This document shows positions 42,452 through 50,407 of a stretch of DNA of 64,000 nt, one piece after another. This DNA is from Cohnella zeiphila (GTDB taxonomy: Bacteria > Bacillota > Bacilli > Paenibacillales > Paenibacillaceae), in contig NZ_JACJVO010000012.1 in the NCBI RefSeq assembly GCF_014212055.1, forward strand, positions 62,001 through 126,000. The letters are read 5' to 3'. The notes under the pieces were generated by a model, which did no database searches, was not told the origin of the DNA, and was given only the letters and a program-made list of their open reading frames with translations. The number at the start of each line of letters is the position of its first letter. Within the stretch, counting starts at the first letter, position 1. The translations under genes and the position numbers were made by a program.

Positions 42452-43898
42452 TCGCTCGCTGGCTGCCGGTCGAGCCATCCGTGCCGGCTTCCGGAACGGC
42501 CAATTCGCCGCGATGACAAAGCTGAACAAAGGCGGAGACGCAATCGGGGTCGAAGTGGGTGCCGCTGCCCTCCGCAATGGCCTGCAGCGCGCGTTCTTGA
42601 GACCAGGGCTCGCGATAAGCTCTTCGCGAGGTCAACGCATCGTATACGTCCGCAACGGCAAGAATTCTGGCGAGCAGCGAGATGTCGGCGCCTTTCAGCT
42701 TATCCGGATACCCCGTTCCGTCCCATTTCTCGTGATGGTGCCGGATGACGGACAGCTCTTCGCTCATGAAGCCGATATATTTGCACATCTCATAACCGAT
42801 CACCGGATGCTGCTCGATCACGATTCTTTCGTGCGTATCCAGTTTTCCCGGCTTGTTCAGGATCTCGCCGGGAGTCTGTATTTTCCCCACATCGTGAATA
42901 AGACCGCCCCGAGCCAGGGCCCGCAATTGTTCGGGGTCCAATCCCATGGCTTGGGCCAGCTGCAATCCGTACATGGCGACGCGGTAATTGTGGCCGGCCG
43001 TATACTCATCTTTGGCTTCCGTGGCGGCAATCAGCCGCTGCATGCTGCTGGAGATGCTGATGCGGAGCGGATCCGAAGACGGATAACCCTTCGCCTGATG
43101 AATGGTCTGAGTCACCGATAAGTTCGACCGATACTGGGCGATGATCCCGAACAGCAGCATCAAGGCCGACACGGCGAGCACGGCATGATAAAGCCACCAG
43201 GCCAATGTCCACATCATCGTTGTGACCATGACGCATTCGGTGATGGAGAGCAGAACGGAGCCAAATACGATAGCCGCTTGCAATGGAAATTTGACGGCTT
43301 GAAATTGCTTGTAATACCTCTTGGCCGCCCATAAATACAGGAGAACGGTGAGAACCGCCATCAAGCCGTTCAATGGCGCAATATCGAGAGGGATGAAGTT
43401 GGAGATGTCAGGGTAGGCAAGGGCCATGGCATTCGTCAGGATGATCAGGGTGACCCAACCGACGACCACGCTCCTCCGATACTTCGAGACCATGCGAATA
43501 AAGGAGGAGTCCGATGACAGGGTGGAGAGGAAGATCCAGAACGCGCACGTTGTCATCGCGACCTGCGAGGCCACCCCTGCCAAGTGGTATTGATCCGCAA
43601 TAAGGAACCCCGGGGTCGAAAGCGCGTGAATGAGAAAAAAACCGTTTAAAGACAAGATCGCCAATGCCAGCATGAGCGCGCTCATATCCCGAAGCCGAAT
43701 CCCCGTCCAGCCAACTGCAACGGCGCTGACGGCCAAGGCGAGGAGCGTTGGAGAAATCACGTAAAAGTGGAAGCGGGGAAGATCCCACATGGTGCCATGT
43801 CCAGGGATCGTCATCAGGAACGCATATCCCAGAAGAAGAACGACAGCGGCGATGGACATGGATATGGCCAAAGAGCGCGGTGAACCTGGCATCATCAT
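42432..43898 (-). CDS. HD-GYP domain phosphodiesterase, membrane-bound
   Basis: 488 aa. Residues 10-255 hold about seven hydrophobic helices, an integral sensory module; the C-terminal HD-GYP domain has LIHDVGKI (H335, D336, K339), HHHEKWDGTGYPDKLKG (His388-389, GTGYP 394-398) and ADVYDALTSRRAYR. All signature residues for c-di-GMP hydrolysis are present. GGAAGG 5 bases before ATG ATG ATG. A stable hairpin lies in its 5' region. No diguanylate cyclase is nearby. Confidence 0.93.
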   Translation of the reverse strand: MMMPGSPRSLAISMSIAAVVLLLGYAFLMTIPGHGTMWDLPRFHFYVISPTLLALAVSAVAVGWTGIRLRDMSALMLALAILSLNGFFLIHALSTPGFLIADQYHLAGVASQVAMTTCAFWIFLSTLSSDSSFIRMVSKYRRSVVVGWVTLIILTNAMALAYPDISNFIPLDIAPLNGLMAVLTVLLYLWAAKRYYKQFQAVKFPLQAAIVFGSVLLSITECVMVTTMMWTLAWWLYHAVLAVSALMLLFGIIAQYRSNLSVTQTIHQAKGYPSSDPLRISISSSMQRLIAATEAKDEYTAGHNYRVAMYGLQLAQAMGLDPEQLRALARGGLIHDVGKIQTPGEILNKPGKLDTHERIVIEQHPVIGYEMCKYIGFMSEELSVIRHHHEKWDGTGYPDKLKGADISLLARILAVADVYDALTSRRAYREPWSQERALQAIAEGSGTHFDPDCVSAFVQLCHRGELAVPEAGTDGSTGSQRAINAAQA

Positions 43899-43941
43899 CC
43901 CAGCCTTCCAACATAAGCTAACCTTCTGCCCGTGTGTTCAA

Positions 43942-43965
43942 GATTCGACACCTTCGTGTCGAATC
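43942..43965 (-). other. Hairpin in the 5' region of the HD-GYP gene
   Basis: Perfect 10-bp inverted repeat GATTCGACAC-CTTC-GTGTCGAATC, 44 bases upstream of the HD-GYP start. Could be a terminator of upstream read-through, an mRNA stabiliser or a dyad operator. It is not the conserved fold of a GEMM c-di-GMP riboswitch. Confidence 0.5.
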
Positions 43966-44014
43966 CTGCTCGCCGGAAGTCGGATGACGAAAGGGTTCGC
44001 CGCGCAGGCGAAAA

Positions 44015-44048
44015 AGGCGAGGTCCCGCTATTCGGCGGGCCTCGCCTT
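44015..44048 (-). terminator. Terminator overlapping the end of the MarR gene
   Basis: Stem AGGCGAGG-t-CCCGC / GCGGG-c-CTCGCCTT with a short loop, followed on the minus strand by TTTTTC. The stem contains the marR-type stop codon. Confidence 0.75.
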
Positions 44049-44477
44049 TGTTCTTTCCGCCAGCTTCATAATCGACTCTACGTCCAGATCGGTCAATTGA
44101 TCAAGAAAATGCTTGCGTATCGCCGCGGCAGCGACGGGACGGGCATCGTCCAGGGCCGATTGTCCGGCGGAAGTGATGATGACGAGAACGCCACGGTCCG
44201 TGTCCAGTGACTTCCTCATGACAAGTCCCCGCTTTTCCATCCGCGTCAGATGATGCGACAATCGGCTCTTATCCCAATCCATCGAGTCGGCTAATTCCTG
44301 TTGGCGAAGGCTGCCGTTCCCGAAGAGGGCTAGCCGATCCAATATGCCGTAATCGCCCTCGGATAGCCCGGTCCGCTCGGACATGTCTTTAATGACGCGC
44401 CCGAAGATGCGGTGAAAGGAACCTTTCCACGTATGCCACAATCGCATTTCCTCTTCGTTTAGCTCGTTCTTGTCCAT
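44028..44477 (-). CDS. MarR family transcriptional regulator
   Basis: 149 aa from ATG 44477. HTH/wing: LRQQELADSMDWDKSRLSHHLTRMEKRGLV, then RKSLDTDRGVLVIITSAG, the wing with conserved D-x-x-R-x. The motif WDKSRLSHHLTRM marks the subgroup of MarR proteins next to SDR or NmrA enzymes. Divergent from an SDR gene; two perfect GTTGA/TCAAC inverted repeats lie between. Confidence 0.92.
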   Translation of the reverse strand: MDKNELNEEEMRLWHTWKGSFHRIFGRVIKDMSERTGLSEGDYGILDRLALFGNGSLRQQELADSMDWDKSRLSHHLTRMEKRGLVMRKSLDTDRGVLVIITSAGQSALDDARPVAAAAIRKHFLDQLTDLDVESIMKLAERTKARPAE

Positions 44478-44494
44478 AGGAGCATCATAACATG

Positions 44495-44548
44495 GTTGAC
44501 GTGTCAACTTCAATATGTTAAAGTGATTCCAAGGTTGATACGTCAACC
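44495..44548. promoter_or_regulatory. Two MarR operators
   Basis: GTTGAC-GT-GTCAAC (44495-44508) and GGTTGA-TACG-TCAACC (44533-44548), perfect inverted repeats about 38 bases apart, centre to centre between three and four helical turns. They lie between the MarR start (44477) and the SDR start (44600) and resemble known TTGAC/GTCAA MarR sites. Confidence 0.8.
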
Positions 44549-44599
44549 ATAGGCTTTATGATAAAGGCTGCCCTTCCGGGCAAGAAGGAGAGGATTCAG

Positions 44600-45358
44600 A
44601 TGCAGGACAAACCCGTCGCCCTGGTCACCGGAGCCAACAGAGGAATCGGTCTTCAAATCGCGAAGGATCTTGCGGCGCACGGCTTCACCGTACTCGTCGG
44701 GTCGCGCAGCTTCGAGAATGGAGAGGAGGCCGCGAAGAGCGTCGGAACGGATGCCCGCGCCCTCCAACTCGACGTCACGGACCCGGCTTCCATCGCCGCC
44801 GCGGCGGAGCTCATCCGCCAGGAGCTTGGCCGTCTCGACGTACTCGTCAACAACGCGGCTATCTCGCATACCGGACGTTCGCAAGGGATGTCCGTGGAGG
44901 AGTATGCGATGTTGACCCGCCCGAGCAACGTGTCCCTCGATGAAGTACGCGCGGTTTGGGAGACCAACGTCTTCGGAGTTCTCGCCGTTACCCAAGCGAT
45001 GCTGCCGCTCCTGCGAGAGACGCGGGGAGCCCGCATCGTCAACGTGTCGAGCGGCGCCGGCTCGCTGACGATGAACGCGGCACCGGACGCTCCCTTGCGC
45101 TCGACCTTCGGCCCCGTCTACCCCGCGTCCAAGACGGCTCTCAACGCGATGACGCTCGCCATGGCGATCGAGCTGGAGCCGGAGGGAATCAAAGTCAACG
45201 CCGTCTCCCCGGGCTTCACCAAGACGGGCCTTAACAACTATGCCGGCACGGAGACGGTCGAGGAGGGCGCCCGCGAGGCGGTGCGCGTGGCGCTGCTCGG
45301 CCCGGAAGGCCCGACAGGCGCGTTCACGCACGCGACACTCGGCACGCTCCCGTGGTAA
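44600..45358 (+). CDS. SDR family oxidoreductase
   Basis: 252 aa classical SDR: VTGANRGIGLQIAKDL, VGSRSFENG, NNAAIS, VNVSSGAGSL (Ser), YPASKTALNAM (Tyr, Lys) and SPGFTKTGLNN. Resembles carbonyl-reductase-like SDRs. AAGGAGAGG 8 bases before ATG 44600. Controlled by the divergent MarR repressor; an aldo-keto reductase gene follows after 45 bases, probably in the same transcript. Confidence 0.92.
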   Translation: MQDKPVALVTGANRGIGLQIAKDLAAHGFTVLVGSRSFENGEEAAKSVGTDARALQLDVTDPASIAAAAELIRQELGRLDVLVNNAAISHTGRSQGMSVEEYAMLTRPSNVSLDEVRAVWETNVFGVLAVTQAMLPLLRETRGARIVNVSSGAGSLTMNAAPDAPLRSTFGPVYPASKTALNAMTLAMAIELEPEGIKVNAVSPGFTKTGLNNYAGTETVEEGAREAVRVALLGPEGPTGAFTHATLGTLPW

Positions 45359-45403
45359 TAACGGTCTCGGCGCCTTCCCATCATACAAAGGAGTGATCAG
45401 CAA

Positions 45404-46378
45404 ATGGATTATGTAAAACTCGGACGTTCGGGTTTGGAGGTCTCCAAACTTTGCCTTGGATGCATGAGCTTCGGGGTGCCGGAACGCGGCCTCTTCGCGT
45501 GGTCGCTGAACGAAGAGAGCAGCAGGCCGATCATTAAAAGGGCGCTTGAATTGGGCATCAACTTTTTCGATACCGCCAATATGTATTCCGACGGAACGAG
45601 CGAAGAGATTGTCGGACGCGCGTTAAAGGACTTCGCTCCGCGCGACGAAGTCGTCATTGCCACGAAGGTGTTCGTTCCGATGCGCCCGGGTCCGAACGGC
45701 GGGGGACTGTCACGCAAAGCCATCATGACCGAAATCGACAACAGTCTGAGACGGCTCGGAACGGACTACGTCGATCTGTACCAGATCCACCGTTGGGATC
45801 AAACTACGCCGATCGAAGAGACGATGGAGACGCTTCACGATTTAATCAAGGCCGGCAAGGTCCGGTACATCGGAGCCTCCTCCATGTTCGCCTGGCAGTT
45901 CGCGAAAGCTCAGCACGTCGCGGAACGCAACGGCTGGACCCGATTCGTCTCCATGCAGAATATGGTCAACCTGCTCTATCGGGAAGAGGAGAGGGAGATG
46001 CTCCCCCTTTGCAAAGACGAAGGAGTCGGCGTCATTCCCTATCTGCCGATGGCTGCAGGCCGGTTAACCCGGGATTGGGACGAGAAGACCGCGCGGTCGG
46101 AGAAGGATCCGATTGCGAAGGCGGCCTTTGCCAAAACGGAAGACGCCGTCCGCAAAGTGGTGGAAAGAGTGGCGGAGGTCGCCGCGAAACGGGGCATTCC
46201 GCGTGCGCAAGTTGCTCTTGCATGGCTGCTGCAGAAGGAAGAGGTTACGGCGCCGATTATCGGGTCCACCAAGATCGGTCATCTCGAAGACGCGGTATCG
46301 GCGCTGTCGGTCCGATTGGCGCCCGAAGAAGTCGCGAGCTTAGAGGAGCTTTACGTACCGCATTCCTTGAATCAATAA
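45404..46378 (+). CDS. Aldo/keto reductase
   Basis: 324 aa. Residues: LGRSGLEVSKLCLGCMSFG, NFFDTANMYSDGTSEEIVGRAL (Asp and Tyr of the catalytic tetrad), VIATKVFVP (Lys), YVDLYQIHRWD (His), GASSMFAWQF, and the cofactor-binding end APIIGSTKIGHLEDAV. Close in pattern to YajO/1-deoxyxylulose-type and IolS-like reductases. AAGGAGTGA 11 bases upstream. With the MarR/SDR genes forms a probable carbonyl detoxification operon; a terminator follows. Confidence 0.93.
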   Translation: MDYVKLGRSGLEVSKLCLGCMSFGVPERGLFAWSLNEESSRPIIKRALELGINFFDTANMYSDGTSEEIVGRALKDFAPRDEVVIATKVFVPMRPGPNGGGLSRKAIMTEIDNSLRRLGTDYVDLYQIHRWDQTTPIEETMETLHDLIKAGKVRYIGASSMFAWQFAKAQHVAERNGWTRFVSMQNMVNLLYREEEREMLPLCKDEGVGVIPYLPMAAGRLTRDWDEKTARSEKDPIAKAAFAKTEDAVRKVVERVAEVAAKRGIPRAQVALAWLLQKEEVTAPIIGSTKIGHLEDAVSALSVRLAPEEVASLEELYVPHSLNQ

Positions 46379-46393
46379 ACCATTGAGCTTCGG

Positions 46394-46421
46394 GCGGGCA
46401 CCCGCAAGGTGTCCGCTCTTT
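46394..46421 (+). terminator. Intrinsic terminator, related to GGCACC family
   Basis: GCGGGCACC (46394-46402), loop CGCAA, GGTGTCCGC (46408-46416) with one G-U pair, then TCTTT. The stem core GGCACC/GGTG recalls the hairpins at 7257, 8723 and 26386. Confidence 0.8.
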
Positions 46422-46497
46422 GACGTGATGCCGATACGGTTACATAATGGTGCAAGACGAAATCATTTCTATTCTCGCGGGGAAAGAGGTGCTCCCG

Positions 46498-47469
46498 GTG
46501 GCGAAATGGGACAACATGCTGTCCATGCTTTGGATGCTGAGATCCGGAAGGAAACTCACCGCCGCGCAGCTTGCGGACAGCTTGGAGATCAGCGTCCGGA
46601 CCGTGTATCGGTATATCGACGCCCTATGCGCCAGCGGCGTGCCGGTCGTCGCGGAATCGGGCCATGACGGCGGGATTCGCATTCTGGAGAGCTTCAAGGA
46701 GACGCCGCTGTTCTTCAATTCCGTGGAGCTGAGGGCGTTGGCGGACGCGTTCAAATTTGCCCAAGGCGCCGGTTATCCGTATACGGAGGAGCTGGAGAAC
46801 GCGTTGAAGAAGGTGGAGAACGGACTGCACGAGGAGCAGCGCCGCGATCTGACCCGCCAGACGAGCGGCCTGGATGTCGTCTCTCCGGCGCGCTCGCCCG
46901 CGGTCGTTCCGTTGCTCAGAGACCTGGAGGAGGCGGCGAAGAACGGGCGAACGGTCCGCATTGCCTATCGCAAAGCGAATGCGGAGCAGCCCGACGAACG
47001 GGAAGTCGATCCGTACGGGTTGGCTTATGACCGCGGCGAATGGTACGCTGTCGCGTTCTGCCGCCGGTCGCAGGCGGTGCGGACGTTCCGCGTGGACCGC
47101 ATCGCCCGGCTGGAGCCGACCGAAGCGCGGTTCCGGCAGCCGGAGGGGTTCTCCGCGTCCGTCTATTTTCGCAACCAGTCCGAGCGGGAACGGGAGGCGG
47201 ACGGGCCGATGACGGTCATCCGCCTGGAGGGGGAGCCCGACACGCTGAGTGCGGTTTGCGGCCATTGGCACCTGCGTCACTATTTGACGGAACGGACCGA
47301 CCGGGAGGCGCGGTTTCGGCTGGACATCCCGACGATGAACAAGTACCTTCCGATTTACCTGATGTCGTTCGGCACCGCCGTTCGGATTCTGGAGCCGCCG
47401 GAACTGAAGCGCCGGGTCCGGGATATGGCGTACGGAATCGCAAAACATTACGAAGACGATCCCGATTGA
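46498..47469 (+). CDS. YafY-type HTH/WYL domain transcriptional regulator
   Basis: 323 aa. N-terminal HTH_11: KWDNMLSMLWMLRSGRKLTAAQLADSLEISVRTVYRYIDAL in two parts (LTAAQLADSLEIS, VRTVYRYIDAL). The WYL domain covers about residues 130-230 with RTVRIAYRKANAEQ, VDPYGLAYDRGEWYAVAFC, RTFRVDRIARL. GTG at 46498 with AGAGG is favoured over the ATG at 46447 because homologues begin at AKWDNM. A WCX-like tail follows. DinB gene comes next and could be its target. Confidence 0.88.
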   Translation: MAKWDNMLSMLWMLRSGRKLTAAQLADSLEISVRTVYRYIDALCASGVPVVAESGHDGGIRILESFKETPLFFNSVELRALADAFKFAQGAGYPYTEELENALKKVENGLHEEQRRDLTRQTSGLDVVSPARSPAVVPLLRDLEEAAKNGRTVRIAYRKANAEQPDEREVDPYGLAYDRGEWYAVAFCRRSQAVRTFRVDRIARLEPTEARFRQPEGFSASVYFRNQSEREREADGPMTVIRLEGEPDTLSAVCGHWHLRHYLTERTDREARFRLDIPTMNKYLPIYLMSFGTAVRILEPPELKRRVRDMAYGIAKHYEDDPD

Positions 47470-47561
47470 TCTTTCCTGACAACGTTTGTCAACAAACCCG
47501 GTATACGATAGCGACAAGGCTGCGGCAGCCGGAATACGACGACGAAGGAAAGGTGAGATTC

Positions 47562-48077
47562 ATGCTTCAGCAATCGCATCCGTTGTACGACTATCACGTT
47601 TGGGCCAACGACCGTCTGTTCGCGCATCTGGAGCAGCTTCCGAACGAAGCGTTCCATGCGGAGGTAACGAGCGTGTTCCCGTCCGTGGCGCAAACGTTCG
47701 GGCATATGTATAAGTTCGAACAGCTCTTTATGCATGTGCTCGCGAAAATTCCGAACGAGGACATTTTTCCGAAGCTTCCGGGTTGGGAGGAGGAACCGAA
47801 GGGCAGAACGGTGGACGAGATGCGGCGGCTGTTCGCCGGCGTAGCCGACCAGTTCCGCGATTTGCTGCGGCGTACGCCCGATCCGGACAAGGCGATGACG
47901 ATCGAGCACCCGCAGTATGGCCGTCTCGATACGCGCTTCTCCGACATTCTGCGGCATGTGGTCAACCACGGGACGTATCACCGGGGCCATATAACCGCGA
48001 TCCTGAGGCAGCAAGGGTATGCCGGGGTTCCGACCGATTATATGTTCTTTTTAGTGGAGCGGCGGGAATACGAATAA
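47562..48077 (+). CDS. DinB family protein
   Basis: 171 aa four-helix bundle metalloprotein. Helix 1: LYDYHVWANDRLFAHLEQLP; helix 2 with TFGHMYKFEQLFMHVL (His ligand); helix with ILRHVVNHGTYHRGHITAIL (H-x3-H pair). The three His positions of the YfiT/DinB fold are present. Likely a thiol (bacillithiol) dependent transferase or a stress protein. Follows the WYL regulator gene. Confidence 0.92.
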   Translation: MLQQSHPLYDYHVWANDRLFAHLEQLPNEAFHAEVTSVFPSVAQTFGHMYKFEQLFMHVLAKIPNEDIFPKLPGWEEEPKGRTVDEMRRLFAGVADQFRDLLRRTPDPDKAMTIEHPQYGRLDTRFSDILRHVVNHGTYHRGHITAILRQQGYAGVPTDYMFFLVERREYE

Positions 48078-48087
48078 GCGGCGGGAG

Positions 48088-48114
48088 GCGGAGGCGGCAA
48101 GCAAGCGCCTCCGC
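48088..48114. terminator. Hairpin between convergent genes
   Basis: GCGGAGGCG (48088-48096) / CGCCTCCGC (48106-48114), 9-bp perfect stem, in the 44-base gap between DinB and the convergent TetR gene. Lacks a T tract. Confidence 0.5.
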
Positions 48115-48121
48115 TTCGTAT

Positions 48122-48730
48122 TCAGCCCTGGCGCGCGCAAAGCTCCCGGATATGGAGGGTCACGATCCGCTCGATGTTCTCCGTCGTGTAGATCTCCGAC
48201 CGAAGCAACGCGAGGATCGTCAGACCTTCGACTACCGCGGCCAATCGATACGTCTCGAGTTCAACGTCTACCGAAGCGGGAAGAAGCTCCGCCTTGGCCA
48301 AAATATCGAGGACGGCTCTCGTCAGGCCGTGAAGCCCGTCCGTGAGCTCGTCTTTCTTGGCCTGCAACGCCGAACTCGTGAGGGAACGGATGGCGAAGAT
48401 CCACCAGACGCCGACTCCCGTTCGTTTCTCCCTCGTCATAGGGAGCAGCTCCAAAAGAACTTCCTTCGCAGCCTTCATCGGAATCGGACTGATTTCCAGC
48501 CCCTCCGCCCTGGCTGCTGCTTCTCTCGTTAAATAATAATCCACGATAAAGAGCAGCAGCTCGTCCTGCGTTTGAAAATAATGCCGCAAGGCGCCGGGCG
48601 ACAGCCCGGCGGCAGCGGCGACAGCACGGATGGACGCATGCTCGATCCCTTTGGCTTCAATAATGCTCCATGCCGATTCGGCGATCCGCTTTCTCATTTG
48701 CTCGTGGTCCACGATTTTCGGCAACGGCAA
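48122..48730 (-). CDS. TetR family transcriptional regulator
   Basis: 202 aa. HTH: IEHASIRAVAAAAGLSPGALRHYFQTQDELLLF, typical of the BetI-like/TetR_C_6 subgroup (SIRAVA-AAGLSPG-LRHYF). The C-terminal ligand domain has WWIFAIRSLTSSALQAKKDEL and YRLAAVVEGLTILAL. Its operator is probably the inverted repeat 20 bases upstream at 48750-48782. No obvious partner gene; the next gene upstream encodes a small zinc-ribbon protein. Confidence 0.9.
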   Translation of the reverse strand: MPLPKIVDHEQMRKRIAESAWSIIEAKGIEHASIRAVAAAAGLSPGALRHYFQTQDELLLFIVDYYLTREAAARAEGLEISPIPMKAAKEVLLELLPMTREKRTGVGVWWIFAIRSLTSSALQAKKDELTDGLHGLTRAVLDILAKAELLPASVDVELETYRLAAVVEGLTILALLRSEIYTTENIERIVTLHIRELCARQG

Positions 48731-48749
48731 ACGCCCCTTGTTTTATTTA

Positions 48750-48782
48750 GCACACTGAATTAAAATAAATAGCACAGTGTGC
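48750..48782. promoter_or_regulatory. TetR operator candidate
   Basis: GCACACT (48750-48756) and AGTGTGC (48776-48782) form a perfect inverted repeat with a 19-base AT-rich spacer; the right arm also builds GCACA-G-TGTGC (48772-48782), an 11-bp palindrome. TAGCACA occurs as a direct repeat in both halves. Confidence 0.65.
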
Positions 48783-48867
48783 GATTTCGATTTGATTCCG
48801 TTATAACGCGTCACGATGGTCGCGTCAAGAGAATCGGGGCTTGCCGTGACGAACGGAGGGGATTACG

Positions 48868-49071
48868 GTGCAGAGCTTTAACGGCGGATTTCGTCAGCAT
48901 TCAACCTGTTATAGTTGCAAAAGAGAGTTTGAGGCTTTCGAAGGAACGCAAGCCTACGCCCGCATCAAACGAGATCGGAAAGGAATGCATCTTTGCGAAG
49001 ATTGCAAAAGCCGGATCGAGCTCGAAGCGCGGCTGCAGTTCGGGAGACGGCTGTTGACCGGCAGAGATTAG
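48868..49071 (+). CDS. Small zinc-ribbon-like protein
   Basis: 67 aa, GTG start with GGAGGGG 7 bases upstream. Two CxxC knuckles, CYSC and CEDC, are about 28 residues apart (Cys14/17 and Cys43/46), with many basic residues, KRDRKGMHL before the second pair and RLQFGRRLL at the end. Likely binds one Zn and perhaps nucleic acid. I do not recognise a named family. Confidence 0.65.
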   Translation: MQSFNGGFRQHSTCYSCKREFEAFEGTQAYARIKRDRKGMHLCEDCKSRIELEARLQFGRRLLTGRD

Positions 49072-49096
49072 GGTTTCCGGTTCGGGCCTGCTTTTT

Positions 49097-49450
49097 CTAA
49101 AAACGACCGATCGCAACGAAAACAGCCAATGCCAGGAAGATGAGATTCACGCCGATCTCCCGGTATTCCTTGCGCGCGATATGGAAGAAGGCGCCGAGAA
49201 GAACGACCGCGGCAAGTCCGGTCGCGGCAATCGGCGTCCATACGGGCGCGATGTTCAACGCTTCGGGCAGAATGAGCCCAAGCGCCCCCGCCAATTCCGC
49301 TAACCCGATCAGGACGACGAACGCTTTGGGCACGTCTTTGACCCACCCCCAAGAAGCCTTGGCTTTCTCATACTGAAACGCCTTCAACCACCCCGAATAG
49401 ACAAATCCCAGCGCTGCAAGCCCTTGAACGATCCACCATGCGATATTCAT
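49097..49450 (-). CDS. DoxX family membrane protein
   Basis: 117 aa, four helices: AWWIVQGLAALGFVYSGWLK, AFVVLIGLAELAGALGLILP, TPIAATGLAAVVLLGAFFHI, IGVNLIFLALAVFVAIG. The G-x-x-K before helix 2 and AELAGALGL are DoxX_2 signatures. ATG 49450 chosen; the longer in-frame start at 49507 would run into the promoter region. Divergent from an HxlR regulator, a common pairing in redox and electrophile response. Confidence 0.88.
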   Translation of the reverse strand: MNIAWWIVQGLAALGFVYSGWLKAFQYEKAKASWGWVKDVPKAFVVLIGLAELAGALGLILPEALNIAPVWTPIAATGLAAVVLLGAFFHIARKEYREIGVNLIFLALAVFVAIGRF

Positions 49451-49595
49451 GGATAATACCAGCCTCCCGACTACTTTCTCGATATCCTTTAAAGGTATAA
49501 TAGTCACCAGGAATCGTTTCTAGGAAGTAGGCACTTTATCTAAACATGGTAAAGAAAAAGTGACCTTACGCAGCAAAGGAGAGCCGGGGATTTCC

Positions 49596-49940
49596 ATGAG
49601 GGAATATTGCAAGTTTGAATCCGCTCTGGACATATTGGTGGGAAAATGGAAGCCGGTCATTCTGCTTCAGCTTATGTATAACGGAACCATGCGATTCAGC
49701 GAGCTACAGAAGGCGATACCGGATATCAACAAAAAGATGCTGACCCAGCAGCTAAGGGAACTGGAATCCAACGATATCGTGCATCGAGAGGTCTACAATC
49801 AGATCCCCCCGAAAGTCGAATATTCGATATCGGAATACGGCAAAGGCCTGAGCAAGGTGCTGCAGGTGCTGAACGACTGGGGAGCGTCCCATGCGGAGCA
49901 CATGAAGGCGCGAGACGGGGCCGAGCGTTCGGGGAAATAA
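49596..49940 (+). CDS. HxlR family transcriptional regulator
   Basis: 114 aa. Begins MREYCKFESALDILVGKWKPVILLQL, with the N-terminal Cys5 that serves as redox switch in YodB/HypR-like members, followed by MRFSELQKAIPDINKKMLTQQLRELESNDIV, the recognition helix and wing. Divergent from DoxX; a TTTAAAGG/TATAATAG segment and a GGAAGTAGG box lie in the 145-base gap. Probably represses the DoxX gene until electrophile stress. Confidence 0.92.
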   Translation: MREYCKFESALDILVGKWKPVILLQLMYNGTMRFSELQKAIPDINKKMLTQQLRELESNDIVHREVYNQIPPKVEYSISEYGKGLSKVLQVLNDWGASHAEHMKARDGAERSGK

Positions 49941-49943
49941 TGC

Positions 49944-49963
49944 GGGCCGGCCGGCGCCGGCCC
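49944..49963. terminator. Terminator between convergent genes
   Basis: GGGCCGGC-CGGC-GCCGGCCC, perfect 8-bp stem, between the HxlR and MerR genes. Confidence 0.65.
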
Positions 49964-49982
49964 TTGGTTTGCCCGGAGGGGT

Positions 49983-50369
49983 TTAGTCCGATCGTCGCTT
50001 CTCCAAGGCTTCAAGATTTTTGAACAGCTCGATCTTATGATCGATTTTCCCCAGCGTCTTCTCCAGTTCCTTCATTTGATCGATGACTTTCCCCCGATAA
50101 GATTCCATAAATTCTCTTCGTACCGCCGTGGTGGAGTTCTCATGACGATGCAATTCGAGAAACTGCTGCATCTCCCGAATGGGCATTCCCATGGCCCGGA
50201 AGTATTTAATAATCTCAAACCAAGCGATATCGGACTCCGAATACCGCCGATATCCGTTCTCGTCCCGCGCGACTCCGTCAATTAACCCGATCTGCTCGTA
50301 ATATCGCAAAGTGGGGATGTTTAATCCCGTCTCTTCCGATACCTGCTTGCTCGAAAATGTGTTCTCCAT
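49983..50369 (-). CDS. MerR family transcriptional regulator
   Basis: 128 aa. HTH: SSKQVSEETGLNIPTLRYYEQIGLI, wing: DENGYRRYSESDIAWF, then the dimerisation coiled coil MKELEKTLGKIDHKIELF. No C-terminal cysteine metal site, so it belongs to the small organic/aldehyde-stress subgroup (AdhR/YraB-like). Its own promoter has a 20-base spacer, as expected for MerR activation. Divergent from an SDR gene. Confidence 0.92.
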   Translation of the reverse strand: MENTFSSKQVSEETGLNIPTLRYYEQIGLIDGVARDENGYRRYSESDIAWFEIIKYFRAMGMPIREMQQFLELHRHENSTTAVRREFMESYRGKVIDQMKELEKTLGKIDHKIELFKNLEALEKRRSD

Positions 50370-50375
50370 ATTTTG

Positions 50376-50407
50376 ATTATAGCAGGTTGGAACGGTATTG
50401 CTGTCAA
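50376..50407 (-). promoter_or_regulatory. MerR-type promoter with 20-base spacer
   Basis: On the minus strand TTGACA (50402-50407) and TATAAT (50376-50381) are separated by 20 bases, the over-long spacing that MerR proteins correct by DNA distortion. The spacer contains the imperfect dyad GTTGGAACGGTATTG. A plus-strand TATACT (50416-50421) for the SDR gene is adjacent. Confidence 0.75.

Noticed and set aside
43899..44027. GEMM c-di-GMP riboswitch before the HD-GYP gene
   Set aside because: The conserved core and tetraloop/receptor segments are absent; only a simple hairpin is present.
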